NCBI GenBank assembly: GCA_965243385.1
Contig: CBDEUV010000002.1
Coordinates: forward strand, 2,232,001-2,296,000
Direction: 5' to 3'
Source of the DNA: JANSYA01 sp965243385
Lineage (GTDB): Bacteria; Spirochaetota; Leptospiria; Leptospirales; Leptonemataceae
DNA: 64,000 nucleotides
Part shown: positions 34,521 through 41,678 of the stretch, in pieces
Numbering within the stretch: the first letter of the stretch is position 1
Layout: each line of letters starts with the position of its first letter
Translations under genes and position numbers: made by a program
Notes under the pieces: generated by a model
Seen by the model: only the letters and a program-made list of their open reading frames with translations
What the model was told of the DNA's origin: nothing
Database searches by the model: none

Positions 34521-35629
34521 GATCCGCCTCCGCCGAACTGATTGCGCCGGGTCGCCGCGGCGCTGCGCACGACATCGTTCAGGAACCGGTATTCATCCTG
34601 CTTGAGCGAAAAGCGATGCATCAGAGCCTCGATAGCCGCCGCGCGACCGGGATGATTTTGATTGCGCGCGATATTCATCAGCAGGCCGCGGATCTCCGCG
34701 TCGCCGCCCACGGCGCCGGCGCTGACCGCGAATATCGCCTGCCTGGTGTTCGCGCCGCCGCGCAGGCTCCGAGTCACAAGCGCATGCCGCTGTGCGGGCG
34801 CGCTCAGATTCAACGCGTGCTGAAAGGCTTCGGTCCTCAGAGCTTCGTCGGGATGAAACTCCAGCATCGCGCTCAATTTCTCCCGGGCAGCCTCCCGCGC
34901 CTGGCCGCTTAATTTGTACTGCGATACGCGTCGCACCACCCCGAGCACCTCTTCGTCGCTTCCCGAGAAACGAACGATTTCGTTTAAAGCGGCGCTGACG
35001 GCGATCGAGGGTTCTCCGGATTCCGCCGACGCGATCAACAGATCAAGATTCTCGCGCCCCGCTCCCTTGCGCGCCGCGCGCTCGGCGATTCCAGCCACAA
35101 TCGTCTGCCCGTCCTTGAGTCCGCGGAACGTGGAGAGCAGAAACCCCCGTTCGGGGGCTTTCTCCGGGAGGCCTTCGAATTCGCCGACCATGGTCCGGAC
35201 TTCCTGCGGCGATTGCTCCAGGACCATCATCAGCGCGGCGGCGTAACGGCCGAGCCGGGGATCGCGCGACTCGCCGTTCGCCAGACTGTCGCGAATCACA
35301 CGAAAGATATTCGAAGCGCCCAGCCGCGCGATCGCGGGCACGGCGGCGAGGTCTTCGGCCAGAGCCGCCCGCTTCGCATCATCGCCCGCACACGGTTCTG
35401 ACAGGTGTTGCGTAAGTTCCGCCAGCCATTCTTCGCCGGGACTGAAACCGTAGTCGATCTCCGACGCGACGCCCGGACCTTCAACGAATGCGCCGGACGC
35501 ACGAAACGAATTCGAAACGCGATCGCTCGACGCGAGCATGCCGCCTGCGAAACCCGCGCCAAAAAGCACTCCGGCCGCCGCGATGGCGGCCAGAGCTTTG
35601 GGGAGTGTCCAATTCTTAAAATCCGTCAT
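34517..35629 (-). CDS. Membrane-anchored helical-repeat (HEAT-like) protein
   Basis: 370 residues. A single membrane segment (ALAAIAAAGVLFGAGFAGGML) near the N-terminus is followed by a long helical region with HEAT/ARM-like spacing (ARLGASNIFRVIRDSLANG, GRYAAALMMVLEQSPQEV, AAREKLSAMLEFHPDEALRTEAFQHALNL). No enzymatic motif is present. It is coupled by four-base overlaps both to the NLP gene upstream and to the DDG-loop gene downstream. That position suggests a job in exporting, folding or guarding against the secreted proteins. Family not recognised. Confidence 0.65.
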   Translation of the reverse strand: MTDFKNWTLPKALAAIAAAGVLFGAGFAGGMLASSDRVSNSFRASGAFVEGPGVASEIDYGFSPGEEWLAELTQHLSEPCAGDDAKRAALAEDLAAVPAIARLGASNIFRVIRDSLANGESRDPRLGRYAAALMMVLEQSPQEVRTMVGEFEGLPEKAPERGFLLSTFRGLKDGQTIVAGIAERAARKGAGRENLDLLIASAESGEPSIAVSAALNEIVRFSGSDEEVLGVVRRVSQYKLSGQAREAAREKLSAMLEFHPDEALRTEAFQHALNLSAPAQRHALVTRSLRGGANTRQAIFAVSAGAVGGDAEIRGLLMNIARNQNHPGRAAAIEALMHRFSLKQDEYRFLNDVVRSAAATRRNQFGGGGS

Positions 35630-36402
35630 TGCCAGGCCTTATCGATATTCTCCCAGAAGGTGTTCCCCTGGATCGTATCGCCCATGGGAAAGACCGCGCG
35701 GGGTCCGTGACCGGGCACCCAGTGGCTGTTGAGAGACGACTGGACTGTGGGACTCAGCCGGTTCCAGTCCGCCAGAGTGGAGATGAGTACGCCGTGCGGC
35801 GTGCTGTAGATATTCCGTTTGTAAAACGAATGGTTATGAACCGGATCCACATTGCGATAGATCGCATTCGGATGTGTCGCCTGCCAGTAGTTGCGATCGC
35901 TGTAATTCACATGCGAGGCTCCGCCGTGCGCGGAAAAGCCAGCCCGAACCGGAGTATTGCCGGCATCCAGAAAAACCGCGATGTACTCCCACTCGTGGCG
36001 ATGCCCGCCGATCATAAAATAGGAGTGATCCTTCGGCGCGTACATCGCGTACATGATGACCGATGTCGAGGGGTAGTACTTCTGGCGCTGCTGGGCATTC
36101 ATTTGTTCATGGCGAACATAGAGCATCGCGAAATGCATATTCCTGCAATTCCCGCCCGGAGTTCCCGAGGGGTGCAGGCCGTTGTTGTAGTCCCCGTTCG
36201 GGGCGACCGCCGGATAGGGCGTGCAGCCGTCGTAGAAATAGATGCGCGGCAGAACGTTGCGCACCACCGGGCTGACGTACGTGCCCCAGGGTTGAATTTG
36301 GTTGTGAGGCACCGGGTTTCCCTGAGCCATCAGGGCTCCCAGGGGAGTCGAGAGCATCCCGACGAACACCGCGAATCGCAGTAATTTACTTTTTCTGTTC
36401 AT
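35626..36402 (-). CDS. NEP1-like protein (NLP) cytolysin
   Basis: 258 residues with a signal peptide (RFAVFVGMLSTPLGALMAQ). The mature protein carries the NLP hallmarks: YDGCTPYPAV with Cys60, a second Cys86 (the disulphide pair of type 1 NLPs), VIMYAMYAPKDHS, and the heptapeptide GHRHEWE at 133-139 followed by YIAVFLD. The usual form is GHRHDWE, which coordinates the divalent cation; Asp is replaced by Glu here. NLPs are secreted and bind sphingolipids of plant membranes; many bacterial members are not proven toxins. It is coupled to the helical-repeat gene by an ATGA overlap. The target in this organism is unknown. Confidence 0.87.
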   Translation of the reverse strand: MNRKSKLLRFAVFVGMLSTPLGALMAQGNPVPHNQIQPWGTYVSPVVRNVLPRIYFYDGCTPYPAVAPNGDYNNGLHPSGTPGGNCRNMHFAMLYVRHEQMNAQQRQKYYPSTSVIMYAMYAPKDHSYFMIGGHRHEWEYIAVFLDAGNTPVRAGFSAHGGASHVNYSDRNYWQATHPNAIYRNVDPVHNHSFYKRNIYSTPHGVLISTLADWNRLSPTVQSSLNSHWVPGHGPRAVFPMGDTIQGNTFWENIDKAWQ

Positions 36403-36438
36403 GATCTTAGCTTCCTGTTTGAATCACTTTGCATTTTC

Positions 36439-36512
36439 GACTGGCTTCGATTTCGTTTACGAAGCGCAGTCGCGGGATGCGATCTCCGGGGGCGTTTCTC
36501 CCTGGAGATCGC
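36439..36512. other. Two intercistronic hairpins between lipase A and NLP genes
   Basis: GCGATCTCC (36479-36487) and GGAGATCGC (36504-36512) pair perfectly and the stem extends inward through a G-U pair to GGG/CCC. A second stem joins GACTG..CTTCG (36439-36449) with CGAAG..CAGTC (36460-36471) around a small bulge. There are no T-runs. They may mark processing or partial attenuation within the operon. Confidence 0.5.
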
Positions 36513-36538
36513 CGCGAATCATTTGTCTTTAGCGCTGC

Positions 36539-37411
36539 TCAGAACTGCGCCCGGGACGCCGAATGGTCCATATGCCGATAGCCGTTCGAAGCGCTGGAAG
36601 TTCTGTGGTTATCCCAACGATTGTCGTAGCTGGTATACGGCAGACTCTTCTGGACAGGGCCGTTGCCGATGGGGCATCTGCGATAGCTGTGCACGACGTT
36701 CACTCCGCAGAGCGTATGATTCGAAAGCACCGAATCGTTCGTGCCGCGCAGGAAAGGACGCGTAATAGACCAATACCACGCCCGCCCTTCGCCGGAGGTC
36801 AGCCAGATCGTTTCCCCGGCGGTGCGATTGTGATTAAAAGTGTTTCGCGCGGGTCCGATGCGAACCGAATCCCGGACCGCGTTCGGACCGACCGCCCACG
36901 GAATAAACTGGATTTGGTGTGCCACGCTCGCCAGTTCCGCCCCCCCGGACGCGTTCGCCATGAGGCGGACGTACTGGATATCGAAGTGATGAGCGATGGC
37001 CGCGCTCTGCAAATACTCCAGGAACCTGGCCGCGACGAGGCCGCCCGTCGAGTGAGTGTAAATCCGGCAGCTGTGCCCGTTGAATTTTCTACAAAAGGTA
37101 TTCAGGGCTCGATTCAATTGATCCTGCGCGCCGCAGGGATCCCAGGAGAAAGCTCCGCCGGACGCATTCGGAGCGAATCCGACATAGCGGAGATTGGGTA
37201 CTCCAGTCATATTGATTCCCGCCCAATAGCCGTTCACATCGTTCTGTGCGTCGCTCGTATGGTTGATCGGAGCGCAGTGGCTCTGGTTGGACAGGCCATG
37301 CACGAAGAGGTTGAACGTCTGCGCCTGCAGCCCACTCGCGCTGATGATGAAAGCCGCGGCCATGAAGGCCATAACTCCCAGGGATCTTCTGGTTCTCGAT
37401 TTCAGTCGCAT
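36539..37411 (-). CDS. Secreted lipase-like alpha/beta hydrolase, copy A
   Basis: 290 residues with a perfect AAAGGAG seven bases before the ATG. The signal peptide is LGVMAFMAAAFIISASGLQA. NLFVHGLSNQSHC and CRIYTHSTGGLVAAR (candidate nucleophile Ser121, Thr replacing the first Gly of GxSxG) match copy B. NASGGAELA and RGTNDSVLSNHTLCG are also shared. Cysteines are abundant, as in secreted enzymes. It follows the first anchored DDG-loop gene by 56 bp and forms the first duplicated module with it. Enzyme class inferred from the fold motifs only. Confidence 0.72.
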   Translation of the reverse strand: MRLKSRTRRSLGVMAFMAAAFIISASGLQAQTFNLFVHGLSNQSHCAPINHTSDAQNDVNGYWAGINMTGVPNLRYVGFAPNASGGAFSWDPCGAQDQLNRALNTFCRKFNGHSCRIYTHSTGGLVAARFLEYLQSAAIAHHFDIQYVRLMANASGGAELASVAHQIQFIPWAVGPNAVRDSVRIGPARNTFNHNRTAGETIWLTSGEGRAWYWSITRPFLRGTNDSVLSNHTLCGVNVVHSYRRCPIGNGPVQKSLPYTSYDNRWDNHRTSSASNGYRHMDHSASRAQF

Positions 37412-37467
37412 TTTCGACTCCTTTAACTTAATTTTGGTTTATTCTAACGATGCAATCAAACATCAGT

Positions 37468-38703
37468 TCAGTTATTCCCTGGATCCCTTACGGCGCGTTC
37501 CAGCGAAGCGATTCGTTCGCGCTTTTCCGGAGAGTCCCACTCGCGATCCGAGAACTGCGCCGCGGCGAAGGCGTCGGTAATAAACTCAGGTCCGTTTTTC
37601 ATGTATTCAAACCCCGGCTGAGTTCTCACTGCCAGGCGCGGCTTGACGAGTTTCCCCTGCTTCACCGCGCGCGCCAGGTCGGCGGGCGTGACCATCTCAT
37701 TGTTGCGCCGGCCGCGCAGGTTCTTAACGACGTAGGGACCGTCGATATCGCGATCTCGCAGGATCTTACCCCAGAAGATGAACTCGACGATATTTCGCCC
37801 GGCTTTGAGTTCCCCGTTCGCGTAGGCGCGAGCCACGGGGCGCTGTTCGTCGGCCTGTTCGATCAGGTTTGCGTCTAATTCAAAATAGCCGGCTTTGCTT
37901 ACCTGCACGGGAACCTGCAAAACCAGGTTGCCGTCCTGAATGACCGCCTGAATGGGTTCTGCGAACTCCGCGACGGCGTGCGGCGTGCTGAACCACTCCG
38001 ACATGAAAGTGGATACGCGTGCTCCGCGATAATCCCCCTCGAGGGTCAACGTCATCCAGCCCCAGTCTTTCGGCCCCAGACGCACGACGATTCGGTACAC
38101 GCCGTCGCCGGCCTTTGCGTCGCCATTCGATCCATCGTCTGCGAAGTGAATCGGCCCGGGCCGAGAAATCTTTTTGAGTCCCTTTTCCGTTTCTAAAACG
38201 ACCTTCGCTTCGAAACGGGATAGATCGAGGTATTCGCCGGTCTGCGGGTCAACGCAGCTGGCCGTGAAAGCGAAGTCGCGCTTCTGAATGGCCATCATGC
38301 TTTCGGGCTGCAGCTTGCAATCCAGAGCGAAGGCCTGGTTCTCCGGATCGCATCGCTTGCCCGCTTCGCCCTCTAAGCAGCGAAGTTGCGTGAGCGGCAG
38401 CGGCGCTCTGACGGCGCTATAAGGATCGAGTAGATCCCCGTGCCCTCTGGTCAACGGCCGGCTGAAGTCGGGATAGCGGGCGTACTGTACATAACGCTCC
38501 AGCTGAATCTCGGGATCATAGCTCGTCAGCAGCGCGCGCGCATCGAAACCTCCGGATGGAAAGCGCGATACATCGTTATCGACGATCGAGATGCCGTTAT
38601 CCGCACCGGGAAGAAAATCGGAAGTCGGCGACCGAAGCGCTATATAGAGTATTAAGATCAATACGGCGACAACCGCGATTGCAGCGATGATTGACTTTCG
38701 CAT
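37468..38703 (-). CDS. Membrane-anchored DDG-loop protein, copy A
   Basis: 411 residues. The ATG at 38703 has AAAGGAGG eight bases upstream, one of the best ribosome sites in the window; the longer open frame to 38883 is not used. A membrane segment (IIAAIAVVAVLILILYIAL) is followed by IQLERYVQYARYPDFSRPL, DLLDPYSAV, FADDGSNGDAKAGDGVYRIVVRLGPKDWGWM and GPYVVKNLRGRRNN. All of these are shared with copy B at 33249. This is the first gene of the exoprotein cluster, placed directly after the sigma-54-like promoter. It probably supports the lipase encoded next, but no activity is proven. Confidence 0.68.
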   Translation of the reverse strand: MRKSIIAAIAVVAVLILILYIALRSPTSDFLPGADNGISIVDNDVSRFPSGGFDARALLTSYDPEIQLERYVQYARYPDFSRPLTRGHGDLLDPYSAVRAPLPLTQLRCLEGEAGKRCDPENQAFALDCKLQPESMMAIQKRDFAFTASCVDPQTGEYLDLSRFEAKVVLETEKGLKKISRPGPIHFADDGSNGDAKAGDGVYRIVVRLGPKDWGWMTLTLEGDYRGARVSTFMSEWFSTPHAVAEFAEPIQAVIQDGNLVLQVPVQVSKAGYFELDANLIEQADEQRPVARAYANGELKAGRNIVEFIFWGKILRDRDIDGPYVVKNLRGRRNNEMVTPADLARAVKQGKLVKPRLAVRTQPGFEYMKNGPEFITDAFAAAQFSDREWDSPEKRERIASLERAVRDPGNN

Positions 38704-38746
38704 GATTTTTGCCTCCTTTGTGCGGAGCTCCTTTATATTTTGATAT

Positions 38747-38762
38747 TGCCAGGAATTCGCCA
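38747..38762 (-). promoter_or_regulatory. Sigma-54-type promoter of the exoprotein cluster
   Basis: Read on the minus strand, TGGCGAATTCCTGGCA has the GG (-24) and GC (-12) dinucleotides exactly ten bases apart, as in the consensus TGGCACG-N4-TTGC. The start of transcription would fall near 38736, about 33 bases before the ATG at 38703. The divergent neighbour encodes a sigma-54 activator. Confidence 0.55.
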
Positions 38763-38999
38763 GGCCCGCCCGGCACGAGGACGAGCTGCGAACACTAACT
38801 ACAACCGAGCGAATCTTAACAAAAAGCTTACAGAGCAATTCGCATGCCAGGCACGAGCGACGGCGAAGCGCGTCCGAAGACAAAGCCGGGGGAGATTACA
38901 CAATGAACTCGAACGGGGGATTGGCGGGTTTATTTGCGCGGCTGTAGTGAAGAACTGCTATTGGCGGACCCGGCGCGAACAGCCTGCAGCGGCAAAAAT

Positions 39000-39051
39000 C
39001 TGCCGGCAGGATTCAAAAAACTGCCGGCAGATTTTAAAAAATTGCCGGCAA
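39000..39051. promoter_or_regulatory. Three phased TGCCGGCA palindromes (activator sites)
   Basis: CTGCCGGCAG at 39000 and 39021 and TTGCCGGCAA at 39042 share the core TGCCGGCA with starts exactly 21 bp apart, two helical turns. A-runs lie between them. They sit about 240 bp upstream of the sigma-54 element, a normal enhancer distance, and 50 bp before the activator gene, so autoregulation is also possible. Confidence 0.65.
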
Positions 39052-39100
39052 AGCATGAAATCATCTGGCGCAATTCACTGTTAGAATACCGCTAGGCGCG

Positions 39101-41584
39101 ATGGACTCGATGTTTTTCACGGTAAACTCGACCGGACGGATGGCGCCCGCGTTTCTCACGCTGGTCATTAGCATATATCTACTAAGCCTTAGCAGAAAGA
39201 CGCTACGAACCTATTTACTGGCGGGATATTTCTTTACCGTATCCGTATTCCATTTCGGACATCTTTTCGCCTATTCGATGCTGGATCCCGTCGGACGATG
39301 GGGCTGGTATCTGGTCGCCACGGGAATCTTCTCCGCGGTGTTCAAGATACGCTTCGTGTATCATATCCCCCGCAATTCGTTTCCGCGCGAGGAACGTCTG
39401 GTCTTCTGGGTCAGCGTGGCGCTGGTCGGCGCGGCCTGGATCGAATACCTGATTCGCGCCGGGCTTTCCAGCGTATTCTATCCCGAGAACCAGACCTTTG
39501 GCTCGCCTTTCGTTTCCACCAGTTTGCCGATCGTTCTATTCATAATTTTGATCTGGAGCATCGTCGTGCTGTTGCGGCAATTCATCCGCCGCGAAGGGGA
39601 CTACCAGGCCGCCATGGTGTTTTTGGGACTCACTCTGATCGAGCTGGGGCTGACCATCTTTCTGATATTACAAAGAGCGGAACTGCTGGCCGCCGGGCCG
39701 GACACCACCGAGATGCTGATGAATTTTTCGCTCGTGGTCCTCTATTTCCTGTACGCCCTGTTTTATTTGAATCTATCCAGCGAACCTTCCAGTTTTATCG
39801 CGAAACTGGTCGGCATCAGTTTGATCACTCTCGTGACGATTCTATCCGGCCTGGGAGTGTTGCAGGTCAGCGCCGCCGACGCGGCCTACGACAGATCGCG
39901 AAACGAAGATACTTTCCAGACCCTCACGCTGCACTTAGCGGGCCAGCCGATCGCCGGACCGGCGAACGCCCCCGGAGATCTGAATCCGGGCGCGGTTCAG
40001 TACATCGCCCGACTGCAAACGAACGGCGACTCCAGGCTTCTGTACGCCCGCGAAAAGAATCTGAATTATTTGCAGGCGCAGGCTATTCCGACGACAGGAC
40101 ACCGCCGCTACCGACAGCTGGATGATCGTATGTTCGTGACCTTCCAGGAGCGGGGCTCCGTCATTCCACGAGGCGATGCAGATGCGACGTACGAAGTCGG
40201 CTACGACTACCAGGCTTATCGCCATTTCATTCATGACCTGGCGAGCGATTACGCCTGGGCGGTCATACTGACCATCGCGTTCATGCTCATCGTCTTCCCG
40301 CTCTTCTTTCGCGCCACGGTCACCGCGCCTCTCCAACAGCTGCTGGGCCGCTTGCAGGAAGCGGGCATCGGACGCGAAGAAGATCAAACCCGGTCGGAAG
40401 ACGATCTTGTCTTTATTTCGCGCAGCTTCACCCGTATGATGCGTTTGCTGAGGGACGCCAAGCATCGATTCTACGAATACAGCGAACATATAGAAGAAGT
40501 CGAACACACGATTCAGAGCCTGGGTCGCGACGAGGCGCGACAGCGCGACGCCGGCGACCGCCGTATTCTCTATGCAAGCTCGGCGATGCGCGATATTATC
40601 GCTCAGGCCGACCGCTTCGCGGGCTTCGATCAACCCGTGCTCGTAACGGGTGAAACCGGAACCGGGAAAGAATTGATCGCGCGGCTGATTCATCACGCGG
40701 GAACGGATCATGAAGCGCCTTTTGTCGACGTGAACTGCGCGGCGATCGCCGAATCATTGTGGGAGTCCGAGATTTTCGGACACGTCCGCGGCGCGTTCAC
40801 CGACGCCGCCACCGGTCGCTCCGGTCGACTGGCGGAAGCCCACGGCGGTACTCTATTTTTCGACGAAATCGGCGAGATGCCCCTGGAAATGCAGGCCAAA
40901 ATGTTGCGGCTTCTACAGGAAAGAGCCTATTGTCCTGTAGGCAGCGACAAAACCAGGCAGGCGCGTTGTCGTTTCGTTTTCGCGACAAACCGCGATCTGG
41001 CTTCGATGGTCCAGAAAGGCGAGTTTCGCGAAGACCTGTACTATCGGATCAATGTATTCCAGATTCACGTCCCCGCGCTGCGCGAACGACCGGCGGATAT
41101 TCTCGTGCTTGTGAAGTATTTTAAAGAGCGGATTTGCGATCAGAACGGAATGCCGAACGGGGAAGCGAATCCCGCGGCGATCGACGCGCTCGTCAGTTAC
41201 CACTGGCCCGGCAATATTCGCGAACTGGAAAACGTACTCGTGCAGGCCCTGGCGGTCGGCGACCCCGGCCGTCTGGATCTGAAAGACCTGCCGCCGCATT
41301 TGCTGCAATCGGCGCGTTCCAGAAAGCAGGCCATGACGAAGCTGCGAAAAATCGGCGGGACTCCCGATACGCGCTTCGCCGCCGGACGACCGGTTGAGAA
41401 TTTTGCGGCCGCGCATGGCGAAATGCAGCAGAGTTTTGACGATCGAGTGAAGGAATACTCCCGGCACCTGATTCAGGAGGCTCTCGTGCATTCCGGCGGC
41501 AATAAGGCGCGAGCAGCGGAGCTCCTGGGAATGAAACGCGGACGGCTGCGCTATCAGATTAACGAGCTGGATATCGCGGATTGA
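39101..41584 (+). CDS. Membrane-embedded sigma-54-dependent transcription activator
   Basis: 827 residues. The N-terminus holds about eight membrane segments in the first 245 residues, resembling a 7TM sensor block. An extracytoplasmic loop of about 130 residues, another membrane segment (VILTIAFMLIVFPLFF) and a HAMP-like helix pair follow. The AAA+ domain has Walker A GETGTGKE near 518, GAFTDA near 564 (GAFTGA variant of the sigma-54 contact loop), Walker B LFFDEIGEM and an arginine-rich sensor region. A Fis-type HTH closes the protein (NKARAAELLGMKRGRLRYQI). It would sense an external signal and act on sigma-54 promoters without a separate kinase. Its likely target is the divergent exoprotein cluster. 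Confidence 0.88.
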   Translation: MDSMFFTVNSTGRMAPAFLTLVISIYLLSLSRKTLRTYLLAGYFFTVSVFHFGHLFAYSMLDPVGRWGWYLVATGIFSAVFKIRFVYHIPRNSFPREERLVFWVSVALVGAAWIEYLIRAGLSSVFYPENQTFGSPFVSTSLPIVLFIILIWSIVVLLRQFIRREGDYQAAMVFLGLTLIELGLTIFLILQRAELLAAGPDTTEMLMNFSLVVLYFLYALFYLNLSSEPSSFIAKLVGISLITLVTILSGLGVLQVSAADAAYDRSRNEDTFQTLTLHLAGQPIAGPANAPGDLNPGAVQYIARLQTNGDSRLLYAREKNLNYLQAQAIPTTGHRRYRQLDDRMFVTFQERGSVIPRGDADATYEVGYDYQAYRHFIHDLASDYAWAVILTIAFMLIVFPLFFRATVTAPLQQLLGRLQEAGIGREEDQTRSEDDLVFISRSFTRMMRLLRDAKHRFYEYSEHIEEVEHTIQSLGRDEARQRDAGDRRILYASSAMRDIIAQADRFAGFDQPVLVTGETGTGKELIARLIHHAGTDHEAPFVDVNCAAIAESLWESEIFGHVRGAFTDAATGRSGRLAEAHGGTLFFDEIGEMPLEMQAKMLRLLQERAYCPVGSDKTRQARCRFVFATNRDLASMVQKGEFREDLYYRINVFQIHVPALRERPADILVLVKYFKERICDQNGMPNGEANPAAIDALVSYHWPGNIRELENVLVQALAVGDPGRLDLKDLPPHLLQSARSRKQAMTKLRKIGGTPDTRFAAGRPVENFAAAHGEMQQSFDDRVKEYSRHLIQEALVHSGGNKARAAELLGMKRGRLRYQINELDIAD

Positions 41585-41627
41585 GTTTCGCCGGCCCGAG
41601 CTTGCGCAATCTCCCGACCTTCTGCAG

Positions 41628-41661
41628 TTGACATACAGTGTCCCCGCTGGCGACACTGTAT
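41628..41661 (+). promoter_or_regulatory. TTGACA with a 10-bp perfect inverted repeat
   Basis: ATACAGTGTC (41633-41642) and GACACTGTAT (41652-41661) are perfect arms around a 9-base gap. TTGACA overlaps the left arm at 41628, so the repeat may be an operator on the promoter. It ends 17 bp before the ATG at 41679, where it could equally form a stem that masks translation. No good -10 is seen. Confidence 0.5.
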
Positions 41662-41678
41662 CCCTGCGACCCACGACC

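Larger units (their letters stand above)
38704..39100. other. Regulatory region between exoprotein cluster and sigma-54 activator
   Basis: 397 bp between divergent genes, with no coding signal. It holds the sigma-54-like element (38747-38762) reading into the cluster and three phased palindromes (39000-39051). A TAGAAT at 39082-39087 may be the -10 of the activator gene, whose transcript would start only a few bases before its ATG. A second AAAGGAG (with GGAGCTCC) lies in the short leader of the cluster. Confidence 0.6.

Noticed and set aside
39000..39051. Three regularly spaced repeats considered as a CRISPR remnant
   Set aside because: Repeat units of 8-10 bp with 11-13 bp A-rich gaps are far too short, and no cas gene is near.
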